This document shows, one piece after another, positions 25,010-37,900 of a DNA stretch of 64,000 nucleotides. The notes under the pieces are model-generated. The model saw nothing but the letters and a program-made list of their open reading frames with translations. It did not search any database and had not been told where the DNA came from. The position numbers and the translations under genes are program-made. The DNA is from Terebella lapidaria (Eukaryota; Annelida; Polychaeta; Terebellida; Terebellidae), in assembly GCA_949152475.1 (NCBI GenBank), contig OX424563.1:24215001-24279000 (forward strand), in the 5' to 3' direction. The stretch's first letter is position 1; the number at the start of each line of letters is the position of its first letter.

Positions 25010-27256
25010 ACAAAAACATCATTTAAACGTAGGAAACGAAGCCATGGACAACGACATTATAATCGACCATCTATTCATAATATTTCCTTTGATGGTCTAC
25101 TCGAAATATTGAAACAACCACTTGGACTGCACTATGTTCGCACTAAATTATTTGCCATACCTCATGTTAAACTTAAAGAACTAGAGGACCAATGTCCTAC
25201 CCACTATATCAGAAATACCAATAGCTATGAATTTCGTCTGTATTCCATTATCATGGATATTGTTTATCATCGGCTTTATAAGCCAACACAGAATTCCGAA
25301 TATATACCACCCAAACGGTCTTTTCTGAAGATAAAATTTGCCAATAAAGGTATTGATGCAATTAACATCGGTAATATATTACATCATAGGTCTGTTCAGT
25401 CCCAGGTACCATCATACTTCACTGACACGGCTGCTCCATCTGTATCCTACTCATATACCAAATCTGTTGCTTCCAAGATTTTCAACTACAAACAAACATT
25501 GAATGATTTGGATATTGATGATCTCTTACATAACCCACCCTCCTGCACTTGCATTAACTCTCCGTTCATACACGATCCAGTTGGGCATGTTATTTCAGGC
25601 GACCTCAATATAGTGGAGAATGAATCATTGAAAGACATTTTGTCCAAAGGTCCCAAATATAGAGAGCCCACGTCGTTTTCATGGAGATACAATTTTAAGT
25701 TAATCATGGATGCAGTTGAGGAGCATGCCAGAAAATGGACAAAGCGAGAAAAGGCAGAAACTGATTCTCTGTCAGAATGGGTCAAACAGATTAGGTCATT
25801 GGTAAACAAACGCATCAATGTTTTGTCAAAGTCAGTTAGTACTAAATATAGCTCTGTCTTCAATGATCCCGTGGTTACTAATAGTTTGTTGAAACTTCAA
25901 GAAAGGTTCGTCATTGTCCCTGCAGATAAAGCTTCTAATAATGTTGTTTTTGTTTGTAAAGCATACTATATACAGTGCCTGTTTGACGAACTGGGTATTG
26001 CCAACAATACTAATCCCAATAGTACATACCAAGCCATTACCGTGCCCAAACAGGATATCTTATCAAATCATTTGTCTGTATTGCATTCGTTTGGTATTAC
26101 TACCTCATGTAAAGATTCTAATCTACCGAACTTATATTGGATCCCAAAGTTGCACAAAAATCCACACAAACAAAGATATATTTCAGGTTCAGCATCATGT
26201 TCTACCAAAGCCCTTTCTAAAATATTAACTACTATATTGTCTAAAATTAAACAGGGTCTCCAAAAGTACTCTGAAACCATCTATTCTAGAAGTGGTATAA
26301 ACCAAATGTGGATATTAAAAAATTCCAAATCTTTATTGGAATATCTACATGCGCACACACTTTCAAAAGTAACGTCTATCAAAACATTTGATTTCTCCAC
26401 TTTGTACACAACTATACCTCATTCTGAACTGAAATCTCAGCTTAAAAAACTAATCAATAATTCATTTTTCTCTAAAAAGGGACAACGTCGGTACCACTAT
26501 ATTGTAGTTAAATATAATACCGCTTATTTTGTTAAAGGCGACTCTGATGCCCCATACAAATATACTGAAATAGATGTGGTAAATATGGTTAATTTTCTGA
26601 TTGATAATATTTTTGTGGAATTTGGTGGTCGAATATTTCAACAAACTATTGGTATTCCCATGGGTACAAACTGTGCACCATTATTGGCAGACCTGTTTTT
26701 ATACTCATATGAATCAGATTTTATCCAACATTTACAAAGAGGAGGTTCTAAGAAACTAACATGTAATTTTAATTTCACTTTCCGATACATAGATGATGTA
26801 TTGTCGCTAAATAATCCCAAGTTTGGTGATTATTTGGATGTCATATATCCTAAGGAACTTGAAATTAAGGATACTACAGAATCCGCTAATTTTTCCAACT
26901 ATCTAGACCTGAGGTTGGAGATTGATAATGATTCTAACCTGTCAACTAGATTATATGACAAACGTGATGATTTCAATTTTTCCATAGTCAATTTCCCTTT
27001 TCTAAGCAGCAACATTCCTATGTCACCGGCATATGGTGTGTTTGTTTCTCAACTTATACGCTATTCCAGAGCTAGTTGCAAATATGAGGACTTTGTCTAT
27101 CGAGGTGCCCAGCTAGTCTCTAAACTGCTACGACAAGGATATGTTTTACCAAGACTTATCGCTGCGTTTAAGAAATTCTATGGACGTCATCATGATCTGG
27201 TTGATAAATACAGCAAATCCATGTCTGCCATGCAACTAGATCTATTTTCATGTTAA
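25010..27256 (+). CDS. Reverse transcriptase of a Penelope-like retroelement
   Basis: The frame is open from 25010 (just after a TAG) to the stop at 27254-27256, with no ATG before the conserved region; the first residues match the family only from about 25040, so the N-terminus is probably broken or lies in another frame. The usual track start (TTG, 25109) gives 715 residues. RT motifs in order: VPADKASNNVVF, then YWIPKLHKNPHKQRYISGS (about 26135-26195), motif A KTFDFSTLYTTIPH (about 26380-26420), motif B IGIPMGTNCAP (about 26650-26685), motif C RYIDDVLS (26783-26806) and YLDLRLE. The K-HK and FDxSxLYT forms are those of Penelope-like elements. No GIY-YIG endonuclease is seen after it. The catalytic Asp pairs are intact and the ORF has no stop, so it was recently active or still is. 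It ends in the family's typical KFYGRHHDLV..KY tail. Confidence 0.88.
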   Translation, partial: TKTSFKRRKRSHGQRHYNRPSIHNISFDGLLEILKQPLGLHYVRTKLFAIPHVKLKELEDQCPTHYIRNTNSYEFRLYSIIMDIVYHRLYKPTQNSEYIPPKRSFLKIKFANKGIDAINIGNILHHRSVQSQVPSYFTDTAAPSVSYSYTKSVASKIFNYKQTLNDLDIDDLLHNPPSCTCINSPFIHDPVGHVISGDLNIVENESLKDILSKGPKYREPTSFSWRYNFKLIMDAVEEHARKWTKREKAETDSLSEWVKQIRSLVNKRINVLSKSVSTKYSSVFNDPVVTNSLLKLQERFVIVPADKASNNVVFVCKAYYIQCLFDELGIANNTNPNSTYQAITVPKQDILSNHLSVLHSFGITTSCKDSNLPNLYWIPKLHKNPHKQRYISGSASCSTKALSKILTTILSKIKQGLQKYSETIYSRSGINQMWILKNSKSLLEYLHAHTLSKVTSIKTFDFSTLYTTIPHSELKSQLKKLINNSFFSKKGQRRYHYIVVKYNTAYFVKGDSDAPYKYTEIDVVNMVNFLIDNIFVEFGGRIFQQTIGIPMGTNCAPLLADLFLYSYESDFIQHLQRGGSKKLTCNFNFTFRYIDDVLSLNNPKFGDYLDVIYPKELEIKDTTESANFSNYLDLRLEIDNDSNLSTRLYDKRDDFNFSIVNFPFLSSNIPMSPAYGVFVSQLIRYSRASCKYEDFVYRGAQLVSKLLRQGYVLPRLIAAFKKFYGRHHDLVDKYSKSMSAMQLDLFSC

Positions 27257-27470
27257 TTTTGGGGAATTCATGACGGGTGCCACTAGTGGGGCAGGAAATG
27301 CTCACTCTTTCCGGAACACCTGATTTCACCTCCTGATGGCCATTTACGGGGGTTCATGAGTTTCCCTGTCATTTTTGTTTTCTCTCACTTCGTATGCCTG
27401 ATATGACTTTCTGTCCCCGGACTATGAGATTGGATAACGGACCCTGTTTTGTTTGCTCGGAATACTTGAT
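27257..27470 (+). mobile_element. 3' untranslated tail of the RT element
   Basis: Follows the RT stop directly. Bases 27286-27321 (gtggggcaggaaatgctcac, then tctttccggaacacct) recur exactly at 59964-59999, where no RT gene is present. This marks it as the conserved 3' tail of the element, likely used for RT recognition. The downstream limit is unclear and merges into the LINE fossil. Confidence 0.7.
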
Positions 27471-27479
27471 ACTGGGTAT

Positions 27480-29800
27480 TGATTCCACGTCTATCCCTCT
27501 ATATAACATCATCATCATTGGCGACTTCAATGCATTATTAAAGGATAGAAAACAGTAGAGATCAAAGTTACAGAAGTGGTGTAAAACAAAGTGGTGTAAA
27601 ACAATGTTTCCAACAAATGACTATCTCAGAGGGCAGGTTCAAGTGAAGAGTTCATCCCAGCCACGATCCAGCCCATAGAAAACTTGGGACAGATGTGATC
27701 ATAGCTTATTATGCCAGACCAGCCTTCAACTCCTTCCTACTATGGATGAGAAACCCTGAAAGCTGTTCTTCAGGCCTACTCTGATACTTGTACACCTCAG
27801 CTCCCCAAAAAGCAGTGCAAATACACCTCCAATGTGCAGTCTCAAATTCAGTGGCTGCCAACCGAGTAGCCCTCTGTGCATGGCGTGACGGCCTATTACT
27901 TAAATGTAGCTCGGGAGCACTACAGGAGGATCTTCTCCTTGCAAAGAAGCTATTCTGTCAATCTCAATGACGAACAAATACCGAGAACTGTACAAAAAGG
28001 TCACTCAAGCCAGTTCAAGAGACACAAAGCTACTCAATAAACCTATCCAGAAACATCGAGCTACTCCCTCCTCAGCTGCTCTAGAACTGCTAGTATCGGT
28101 AAATGGAAAACTAATCACAAACAGGAATGAAATCTGTGAAGAATGGTCAAAGCACTTTAGTAATTCGTCCACTCCAACCACAAGCTCCGACTGAAAACTA
28201 TTGGGCTGGATGGCCACAAACAATCTCGCAAATTTCATTCCCATTGACCAATGAGAAGTTGCAAAGGCCCTATATGCACTCACAAGTAGAGAGAGCTGAA
28301 CACTATCCTACAACATAGTAACCTCCTGAACATCATCATACCGTACTGACTCTAATAGTAGCACGGCGAGCCAAAGCAAGACCTCCTGCAGCAGCACGTG
28401 CAGAAGGTCAAATTCAAGAAAATCATTGAATAATATACCCTTAAAATTCAATCCCCTTTATGATTCAAATAACATAAATGTGTAGATTGAAACACTCCAA
28501 TTATAGTTTATTTGAAAGATATGAAGTGAACTACAAGGTTATAAAAATCGTACATTTTTGGGGAAAAGAGGGGGGAGCTCTACTATTAGGGCGCCTGCCA
28601 CTATTAGGACCAATACGGTAATCATAGCTAGAAAACATTATTGCTGCCTTCATCATCATAGAAAATAAAAAGGAAAGAATAAGCTGAGCTGAATTAACTT
28701 CAGGAGCATCACCATCACGCCGATCCTGGCGAAGGCCTCAGAGCACATGCTGTTTGCCCTTGCTGAATCCGGACTAGGCATCTCTGCAATATAGTTTTAC
28801 GAGAGCCTTGTCCCAGCCCTGGCTTCCATTACCATTACAGCAGCATAGCAGATGCACCACTGTGTGTTGCGACACTGGATGTCCAGAAGACATTTGATGT
28901 GGTGGACTACAGCTGTCTGCTGAGGAAGCAATATTCTTCCAGATTGACACATCCAGCTGGATCTATATGTCGAACATTCTAAAAGCAGAGGTCCGCATCA
29001 AAATCCAGGGTAATCTCGATTAACCCTTCACCATCAATCAGGGTGCCGGACAAGGCAGAATCATGTTTACATAAAACTATAAGACCATTCAGTATTTTTA
29101 CTTCTTTGGCATAGCTCCCAATGATCTTCATCTGGGTTTGGAGATTGACAATATCTTTATGTATCAGATCTATATCGTCTGCATATGACGCTAGTTGTTC
29201 ATGTAGCTGATCCACATAACACCCCGTCAAATCCATGTGTATCTAATACGAGATTGAGGCCTCAGCTCAACTCATGATTAAGAACAAAGATCTGCCAATC
29301 TCAGATTCATTGATCCGTCTCGGCATGGACTGCTATTCCAAATGCTTGACTTTTGATCTCTCATTGAATCCCGCCTCTCTCAAACTCTCAAACTTCTATC
29401 ATTACTGCCAGGGACTGTCAAGTGTGCCGTCAAGTTTGTGACTCTGTTGGATCCCGCCGCTAGAAATAATCTTGGTCCTGAACATGGCCACTTTACTCAC
29501 TATGGTGGTCAAGAACCCTGACGCACCACTGGCTGTCATTGACCGATACCAGCTCACCACAAAGAATGAGAAGTCGCCATGGTTGTTTTTATTTACTGTG
29601 TCAAGCGGCTAGCTTTGTATGGGATAAATGCTTTGCAAATCATGGAGGGAAAGTTGACCGAAGCGGAGATGCGCAGAACAATTATTGAAAATGAACGCCC
29701 GGAGTCAGCAGCTTGTGCCAAATCCAGTCTGTGTTTCCTCATCATGAAGCTTGCTCGCTATTCAAGTAGGATCCAGTATGGGACACTGTTGACGTAAGGT
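27480..29800 (+). pseudogene. Degenerate LINE (endonuclease and RT fragments), internally inverted
   Basis: Translated fragments in several frames line up with a non-LTR retrotransposon. An APE-type endonuclease signature IIIGDFNA lies at about 27511-27534. The pre-RT linker NKYRELYKKV..NEICEEWSKHF lies at about 27970-28165. RT motif A ALDVQKTFDVVDY lies at about 28873-28911, and FTINQGAGQG at about 29029-29060. The YADD palm motif (SYADDIDLI, about 29160-29188) lies on the MINUS strand. The C-terminal part is again on plus: NPDAPLAVIDRYQ at about 29516-29555 and KSSLCFL at about 29722-29745. Stops and frame changes are many, so it is dead. The order suggests a small inversion of about 29065-29240. 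Confidence 0.75.
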
Positions 29801-31074
29801 TTCGACCAAGGCTTCTCATTGGAGGTTACACACTTTCTTCTAACAAAGTTTCTCCTTGGAGGTTACACACTTCAGTCCAACAAAGCTGTCTTCAATCAAT
29901 ACCAAGTGAACAAATATTATTCCTTTGAAATTGGTCATTTGTTCAGATGTAGAGATGTCATGCTGTTAACCCTATGCTAGCTGAGTTAATTTCGGAGTCC
30001 CCCGTGAGAATCTGAATTAATTCAAGAATTCTTAGGTATCAGTGGGTTCGGCATTTTATACAATACTAATTATTTAACATTGAATGCAGATGATTATTGT
30101 ATGGCAATCAGAATGTCCTCCTCTTTCTGGTGATATATCACAATTGAAAGTGTAACAAATATTGACCAAGATATGAACATTTCAATGAACCATACATGGG
30201 CCTCAAAAACGCAAAGAAAATGCAACTCCAGCTGGCCAGAGGTCAAAAGATAATGCAACCCCAGCCAGCAAAGGGTAAGGTACCCTCTCATTATAAAACA
30301 GCAACACAGAATCACCGGAAGACATCCATGAATGATTGAGAGTAAATGTCATATAACCAGGATTCATCCAGACCCACCTGATGAATCATATTCTTAGAAA
30401 CAAAGAGGGGACAGAGCTGGTCTGGAGGAAATATCCAGATGCATCGTGTTCAGCTTGCACTGTAGGAGGCTAAACTTACTCAACGCCTCCTGAACGAAGA
30501 GGAGGCACGACTACAAACAACAACATGGCTGCTACCCGTAAATGACTCTACATGATTGAACAATCGATTTGTTCCGTTGATGTGAATCAAGACATGAAAA
30601 CCCCAAAATTAAAATGCCAAATACCATTTTTACAGTTTTCTGGAAGCCACGCACTGATTCTGTGTCAATAAATGACTAGAAAATATATTGCAGCCAAGCA
30701 AAACCAACTCTCGAACGAGTATAATATGCAGTAAACTAAAAAGAAGTGACGTTCCATATGGAAATGATTTCAAACTAAAGTGACACACATTCTCCAAGAT
30801 CTAAAATATTTGAACAATAGATATATCTTGTTTATGAATAGAAACTAAAATCTTACAACTAAAATTCAAAACACAATTTTGATATGTTTCTGAAAATCAT
30901 GCTAATTAGTCTGTGCTGAAAAAAGATGATTACAGACAGCCATATAAGCTTGTTTGTAGTACATTTTTATGTTCATCAGTAGATTTCTCACACCATAAAA
31001 CCTATGATTCATCATTAGATAAAAGGATTCGAGATATTTCAATTTTGAGACGAGTCATTTTCGGGTAGCAGCCA
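29800..31074. other. Intergenic, nothing recognised
   Basis: A 30-bp near-direct repeat (tctccttggaggttacacac-like) lies at about 29813-29880. Otherwise there is AT-rich sequence without a supported gene. Confidence 0.45.
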
Positions 31075-31976
31075 TGTTGGATTTCCACTCATGGGCATCC
31101 AAGCAGGCACGTAATTATTTGGAATGAACTATTGAGTTGACATGCAAACATTGCACATCCAATCACCTACAAAAAGTTATATTACGCAAGTTTATATCCA
31201 TTCACAAGAACTGCGATGCAACATATCCAATTTCGGCTGCTGCCAGTTTGGACGTTCACATCTGCGCATCATCACAGCTTCAGGAAGTTGCTTGTTGTGA
31301 AATTTTAAAGAGCCAATATTTATGTGCTACTATACTTACCAAATTCAACACGCAAATTCCAGACTAGTAGCTAATAACGTGCCAAATTGCAGAAAAAGTG
31401 TAACCGATTCATGAATTGTAATGCTCCGCATGCATTAAATTTTGTTTTCTAATTTCAATGTAAATGTGATTGTCGTATTATTATTGGCAGCCATATTTGA
31501 CTTTCAATGGACGAAGTGCTGCACCAGAGGGTAATGTGGTCACATAGAGCAAATAAATTTCGTTTTGCTATATTGTAGTGTTGTGTATTTTGGAGTAAAT
31601 TGACGATTTTTGGCGGCCATCTTGGATTTTGGCGGCCATTTTGAATTCAGCAAAACTTTGAATGCATTTATTTCAAAGACATGACATAGCTGCCAATGTT
31701 TTCTATGCGTTTTATGATGACAGATTAATTTAGTGGAGCCCTATATTGTATTTTTGTCCAAAATGCTGATTTTCAAACACAAAAAAAATGAAGGGGGGGG
31801 TGGGTCCACGTTTGGCCTGGTGATGCCGTTAAGCTACCAGATCCAGAGGGCTATCATGCAGAAATATGCTCTAGGGATATATAGCTTTCAGAAAAATATA
31901 GTGGGCATTTGCCCCCTCCCCCCCCCCCCCAAGTGTTACCAATGACCCTAATTTGGTGTGACCGGCCCATACACTA
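31075..31976 (-). repeat. Right arm of the long inverted repeat
   Basis: Inverted counterpart of 23646-24860. It reads, on minus, GTATGGGCCGG at the outer end, then aatgcccactatattttt, gccaaacgtgg, ggcggccatcttgg and aattcatgaatcggt. It lacks the internal duplication of the left arm. A C-run lies at 31919-31930. Confidence 0.8.
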
Positions 31977-32580
31977 TAAATTGTAAGTATCCCATCCATA
32001 ATCATGTCAAATTGATGTGCAAATGTGTATATCTATTGCGATCTCCTGAAAATGTCTTGTGCCGCTGGTCAGTGAAGCTCTAAGTACAAATAGGCGGATT
32101 ATTCGTATGGCAAATACCGTCAATGCTCAGCTGTCGAGAACGTTGTGCTCAGGAGTGAGATCTTGTTGTGATTTTGGTTCTATACTGCACTTTTGTCTAG
32201 TGTATTTTCAATGCGGATGATATATAACATGCTATTTTGAACATCAAACTCCCATCAAGTGTTGAGGTAAATCCCAAAACAGGCAGTAGGTTATTGTTCT
32301 ATGATATGTAATCTAACCATAGACAAGAAACTGTACCATGAAACGCTGTCAGTTTTCTTTGTAAGTTACATTTGATTGGCGAAGCATAACGTTCAGGATT
32401 TGTATGAATATCGACTGGGTCACTCATTCTGGTTATTGGACAAACCTTGTAGTCATGGTTAGAACCTACGTAACAATTTTCAGCGTAATCCATTACCAAA
32501 CTGCAGAGTTATAGGCCAAACAAAACATACCAGAATTCTGCTGATAAGGCGTGGATCCTGACTGATAAGCATCCTTAATT
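31977..32580. other. Intergenic, nothing recognised
   Basis: AT-rich sequence. A short minus-strand open frame (32299-32499) has no recognisable content. Confidence 0.4.
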
Positions 32581-33690
32581 GTTCAAACTATTTTTCTTTG
32601 GCCAATTCAAGATCGTACGGTGTACGACCGATGGTCATACGACGAAAATTCTCCATTATCGCCCGATGTCGAAAAATTGGGTGTTCACGATTTCGGTCAT
32701 TTTTCGCCAGCGACTTTTCAGTGCAAATGTCTGCGCTATGTGAAGTGCTATGGTAATGACTCGGTCTTCTTCAAATTTTGTCAAAATCGAATGAAATGGT
32801 TGTCATATCAACGGGAAAGTGAAATTCACATAATTAACTATAACTCCGGTTCTACTTGATATTGATTTTTCCAACTATTTTTTGTATTTTTCTTTGGCCA
32901 ATTCTCGATCGTTTGGTGTAAGACCGATGGTCATAAGACGAAAACTCTCAATTATCGCCCGATGTCGAAAAATTAGGGGTCACGATTTTGCAACGTTTGA
33001 GTGTTCTGAGACTCAAGGCCATATATTGTGAAACTAGTTTCCAATCGTTTCAACCCATTTTCGTTCAGGAGATGTGCTTGTATGATAGAAACACTACTGT
33101 GAATTTTTACAGCTCAATATTGAACGACAAGGTCAAAGTCAGATAAAGGATCAAAATCGAAAAGTTGCAATAACTCTGCTTATATTAGTGATTAATTTCC
33201 CTTATTAATTTTGTATTCTTCAGTGCTCAATTCCCATCATTTGCTGTATGACCGATGGTCGTATGATCAAAATCTATCCATTATCGCCCTGGGTAGAAGT
33301 GTAAGGGTCATCAGCTGACATCACTGATTCGTAGTATTTCAAGGTGTGGTAATTCCCAAACCACTGACGATATTCAATAGAATGTTGAATTAAAGTATGC
33401 AGTATAAAGTTGTGATAGCTGGCGAATTTTGGGTTGTCAGTATCAAGAATTCAGGTCGTGGTCGACAGGTCGAGAATATGTTCAAGATAGAAAAAAGAAC
33501 TCTACTTTGATTAATGATTATTTCTCCCATGATTTTGGTATTTCTATGGCCAATTTCCGACCATTTGATGTATGGCCAATGATAGTACGACCAAAATCCC
33601 CGATTATCGTCCAGGTAGAAAATGTAAGGGCCATCAAGTCTATTTTTAGTAAAACTAAATCTGGAAGGGCGAGGTTCTGCAATCTCTGAT
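32580..33690 (-). mobile_element. CTCGCCC-family element, copy 2
   Basis: Contains the gccaattcaagatcgtacgg / gatggtcatacgacg blocks twice, a degenerate ggttgtcatatcaac, and ends in aatctggaagggcgagg followed by tctgcaatctctgattgtc. These match, inverted, the other ends at about 20800 and 49460. The left boundary is not resolved. Confidence 0.65.
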
Positions 33691-33799
33691 TGTCTCGTTT
33701 AACTTGTGGATATGTTTTGTACTACATGCTACCATTATCGGCCCATGTAGCGTATCTTACTCTACAAATTTTCAGTAGTAATTTAATACTGGTTTAATT

Positions 33800-34850
33800 A
33801 CAATGATGTAGTGCGTGATGGGGGCATGTTTTCTGACCGTCCGACAGTCCGACTGCAGACATCTCAATACTAAAGGGTGCATTGATTTCGTTCATACCAT
33901 CCGACTGCAGACAATGATAATCATAGTACATCGTGGGGACATGTTTTCTGACCATCCGACTGCAGACATCTCAATACTAAAGGGTACATACATTTCCTTC
34001 TAACCTACCGACTGCAGACAATGATATAGTACATGATGGGGGCATATTTTCTGACCGTCCGACAGTCCGACTGCAGACTGCTCAATACTAAAGGGTACAT
34101 GGATTTCGTTCATACCATCCGACTGCAGACAATGATAATCATAGTACATCGTGGGGACATGTTTTCTGACCATCCGACTGCAGACATCTCAATACTAAAG
34201 GGTACATACATTTCCTTCTAACCTTCCGACTGCAGACAATGATATAGTACATGATGGGGGCATATTTTCTGACCGTCCGACAGTCCGACAGCAGACTGCT
34301 CAATACTAAAGGGTGCATTGATTTCCTTCCGCGACCATCCGACAGTCCGACTGCAGACAATGATATAGTATATGACGGAGGCATGTTTTCTGACCGTCCG
34401 ACAGTCCGACTGCAGTCAGCTCAGTACTAAAGGGTATATGGATTTCGTTCAGACCATTTGACTGCAGACAATGATATAGTACATGATGGGGGCATCATTT
34501 CTGACCGTCCGACAGTCCGACTGCAGACAGCTCAGTACTAAAGGGTACATTAATTTCGTTCAAACCACCCGACTGCAGACAACGATATGGTACATAATGG
34601 GGGCATGTTTTCTGATCGTCCGACTGCAGACATCTCAATACTAAAGGGTGCATTGATTTCCTTCCGCGACCATCCGACTGCTGACAATGATATAGTACAT
34701 GGCAGGGCATGTTTTCTGACCGTCCGACAGTCTGACTGCAGACATCTCAATACTAAAGGGTACATGGATTTCGTTCAGACCATCCGACTGCAGACTATGA
34801 TATAGTACATGATGGGGACAATATTTCTGACCGTCCGACAGTCCGACTGC
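33800..34850 (+). repeat. Satellite A, ~110-bp unit, left part
   Basis: The unit is built on ctgaccgtccgacagtccga, ctgcagacatctcaatacta, aagggtacat and gacaatgatatagtacatga. Copies at 33815 and 34033 are 218 bp apart and nearly the same, so two-unit higher-order repeats exist. The array is broken at 34850 by the 14-kb element and resumes at 48897 in the same orientation. Confidence 0.9.
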
Positions 34851-34939
34851 GAGGAAGGTGCAGGATTGTACATTTTTGCCCGGAGGCATGCTATTCTGCT
34901 ATGTCGGCCAATGTATATTCTGAACGATAAATTTGCTAT

Positions 34940-37900
34940 TACGTGCTATTCCCATGCTACTGCTATTGCTACTGTTCACGGCCCTGGTGCGTGAGCCGAA
35001 TGCTACTGCTATTGCTCCTGCTACTCCTCCGCATGGTCGTGGAAGCGGACGCTACTGCTACTGCTATTGCTACTCCCCAGTTTCATCCGAGGCCGGGACG
35101 CTACTTGCTATTACTACTCCCCAGCTTGATCCGTGGCCTGGACGCTACTGCTACTGCTATTTCTGCTCCTCCAAGGGCTGGTGTGGGAGATGGACGCTAC
35201 TGCTACTGTTGCTACTCCCCAGCTTGAACCAAGGCTGGGACGCTACTGCTACTGCTATTGCTACTGCTACTCCTCAAATGTGTGGTCTGGGATTCAGACG
35301 CTACTGCTATTGCTACTCCTCCAAGGGCTTGTCTGGCAGGCGGACGTTACTGCTACTGCTACTGCTACTCCCCCAGAACTGGTCTGACAGGCGGATGCTA
35401 CTGCTACTGCAATTGCTACTGCTACTCCAAGGTCTGGTCTGGCAGGCGGACGCTACTGCTACTGCTATTGCTACTGCTACTCCTCCGATGTGTGGTCTGG
35501 GATTCAGACGCTACTGCTACTGCTATTGCTACTGCTACTCCTCCAATGTGTGGTCTGGGATTCAGACGCTACTGCTACTGGTATTGCTACTCCCCAGCTT
35601 GAACCAAGTACGGGACGCTACTGCTACTGCTATTGCTACTGCTACTCCTCCAATGTGTGGTCTGGGATTCGGACGCTACTGCTACTGCTATTGCTACTTA
35701 TAGCTTGAACCAAGGCCGGGACGCTACTGCTATTGCTACTGCTACTCCTCCAATGTGTGGTCTGGGATTCGGACGCTACTGCTACTGCTATTGCTACTCC
35801 TCCAAGGGCTTGTCTGGCAGGCGGACGCTACTGCTATTGCTACTCCTCCAAGGGCTGGTGTGGGAGATGGACGCTACTGCTATTGCTACTCCCCAGCTTG
35901 AACCAAGGCCGGGACGCTACTGCTACTGCTATTGCTACTGCTACTCCTCCAATGTGTGGTCTGGGATTCAGACGCTACTGCTACTGCTATTGCTACTCCT
36001 CCAAGGGCTGGTGTGGGTGACGGACGCTACTGCTACTGCTATTGCTACTCCCCAGCTTGAACCAAGGCCGGGACGCTACTGCTACTGCTATTGCTACTCC
36101 TCAGCTTGAACCAAGGCCGGGACGCTACTGCTACTGCTATTGCTACTGCTACTCCTCCAATGGGTGGTCTGGGATTCAGACGCTACTGCTATTGCTACTC
36201 CTCCAAGGGCTGGTGTGGGAGATGGACGCTACTGCTACTGTTGCTACTCCCCAGCTTGAACCAAGGCTGGGACGCTACTGCTACTGCTATTGCTACTGCT
36301 ACTCCTCAAATGTGTGGTCTGGGATTCAGACGCTACTGCTATTGCTACTCCTCCAAGGGCTTGTCTGGCAGGCGGACGTTACTGCTACTGCTACTGCTAC
36401 TCCCCCAGAACTGGTCTGACAGGCGGATGCTACTGCTACTGCAATTGCTACTGCTACTCCAAGGTCTGGTCTGGCAGGCGGACGCTACTGCTACTGCTAT
36501 TGCTACTGCTACTCCTCCAATGTGTGGTCTGGGATTCAGACGCTACTGCTACTGCTATTGCTACTGCTACTCCTCCAATGTGTGGTCTGGGATTCAGACG
36601 CTACTGCTACTGGTATTGCTACTCCCCAGCTTGAACCAAGTACGGGACGCTACTGCTACTGCTATTGCTACTGCTACTCCTCCAATGTGTGGTCTGGGAT
36701 TCGGACGCTACTGCTACTGCTATTGCTACTTATAGCTTGAACCAAGGCCGGGACGCTACTGCTATTGCTACCGCTACTCCTCCAATGTGTGGTCTGGGAT
36801 TCGGACGCTACTGCTACTGCTATTGCTACTCCTCCAAGGGCTTGTCTGGCAGGCGGACGCTACTGCTATTGCTACTCCTCCAAGGGCTGGTGTGGGAGAT
36901 GGACGCTACTGCTATTGCTACTCCCCAGCTTGAACCAAGGCCGGGACGCTACTGCTACTGCTATTGCTACTGCTACTCCTCCAATGTGTGGTCTGGGATT
37001 CAGACGCTACTGCTACTGCTATTGCTACTCCTCCAAGGGCTGGTGTGGGTGACGGACGCTACTGCTACTGCTATTGCTACTCCCCAGCTTGATCCGTGGC
37101 CGGGACGCTACTGCTACTGCTATTGCTACTCCCCAGCTTGAACCAAGGCCGGGACGCTACTGCTACTGCTATTGCTACTGCTACTCCTCCAATGTGTGGT
37201 CTGGGATTCAGACGCTACTGCTACTGCTATTGCTACTCCTCCAAGGGCTGTTGTGGGAGACGGACGCTACTGCTACTGCTATTGCTACTCCTGCAAGGGC
37301 TTGTCTGGCAGGCGGACGCTACTGCTACTGCTATTGCTACTCCCCAGCTTGATCCGTGGCCGGGACGCTACTGCTACTGCTACTCCCCAGCTTGAACCAA
37401 GGCCGGGACGCTACTGCTATTGCTACCTCTACTCCTCAAATGTGTGGTCTGGGATTCAGACGCTACTGCTACTGCTATTGCTACTCCTCCAAGGGCTGTG
37501 GTGGGAGACGGACGCTACTGCTACTGCTATTGCTACTCCTCCAAGGGCTTGTCTAGCAGGCGGATGTACTGCTACTGCTATTGCTACTCCCCAGCTTGAA
37601 CCAAGGCCGGGACGCTACTGCTACTGCTATTGCTACTGCTATTCCTCCAATGTGTGGTCTGGGATTCAGACGCTACTGCTACTGCTATTGCTACTCCTCC
37701 AAGGGCTGGTGTGGGAGACGGACGCTACTGCTATTGCTACTCCCCAGCTTGAACCAAGGCCGGGACGCTACTGCTACTGCTATTGCTACTCCTCAGCTTG
37801 AACCAAGGCCGGGACGCTACTGCTACTGCTATTGCTACTGCTACTCCTCCAATGGGTGGTCTGGGATTCAGACGCTACTGCTATTGCTACTCCTCCAAGG

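Noticed and set aside
33815..34889. Open frames on both strands in satellite A
   Set aside because: Duplicated products of a ~110-bp repeat with no coding signature.
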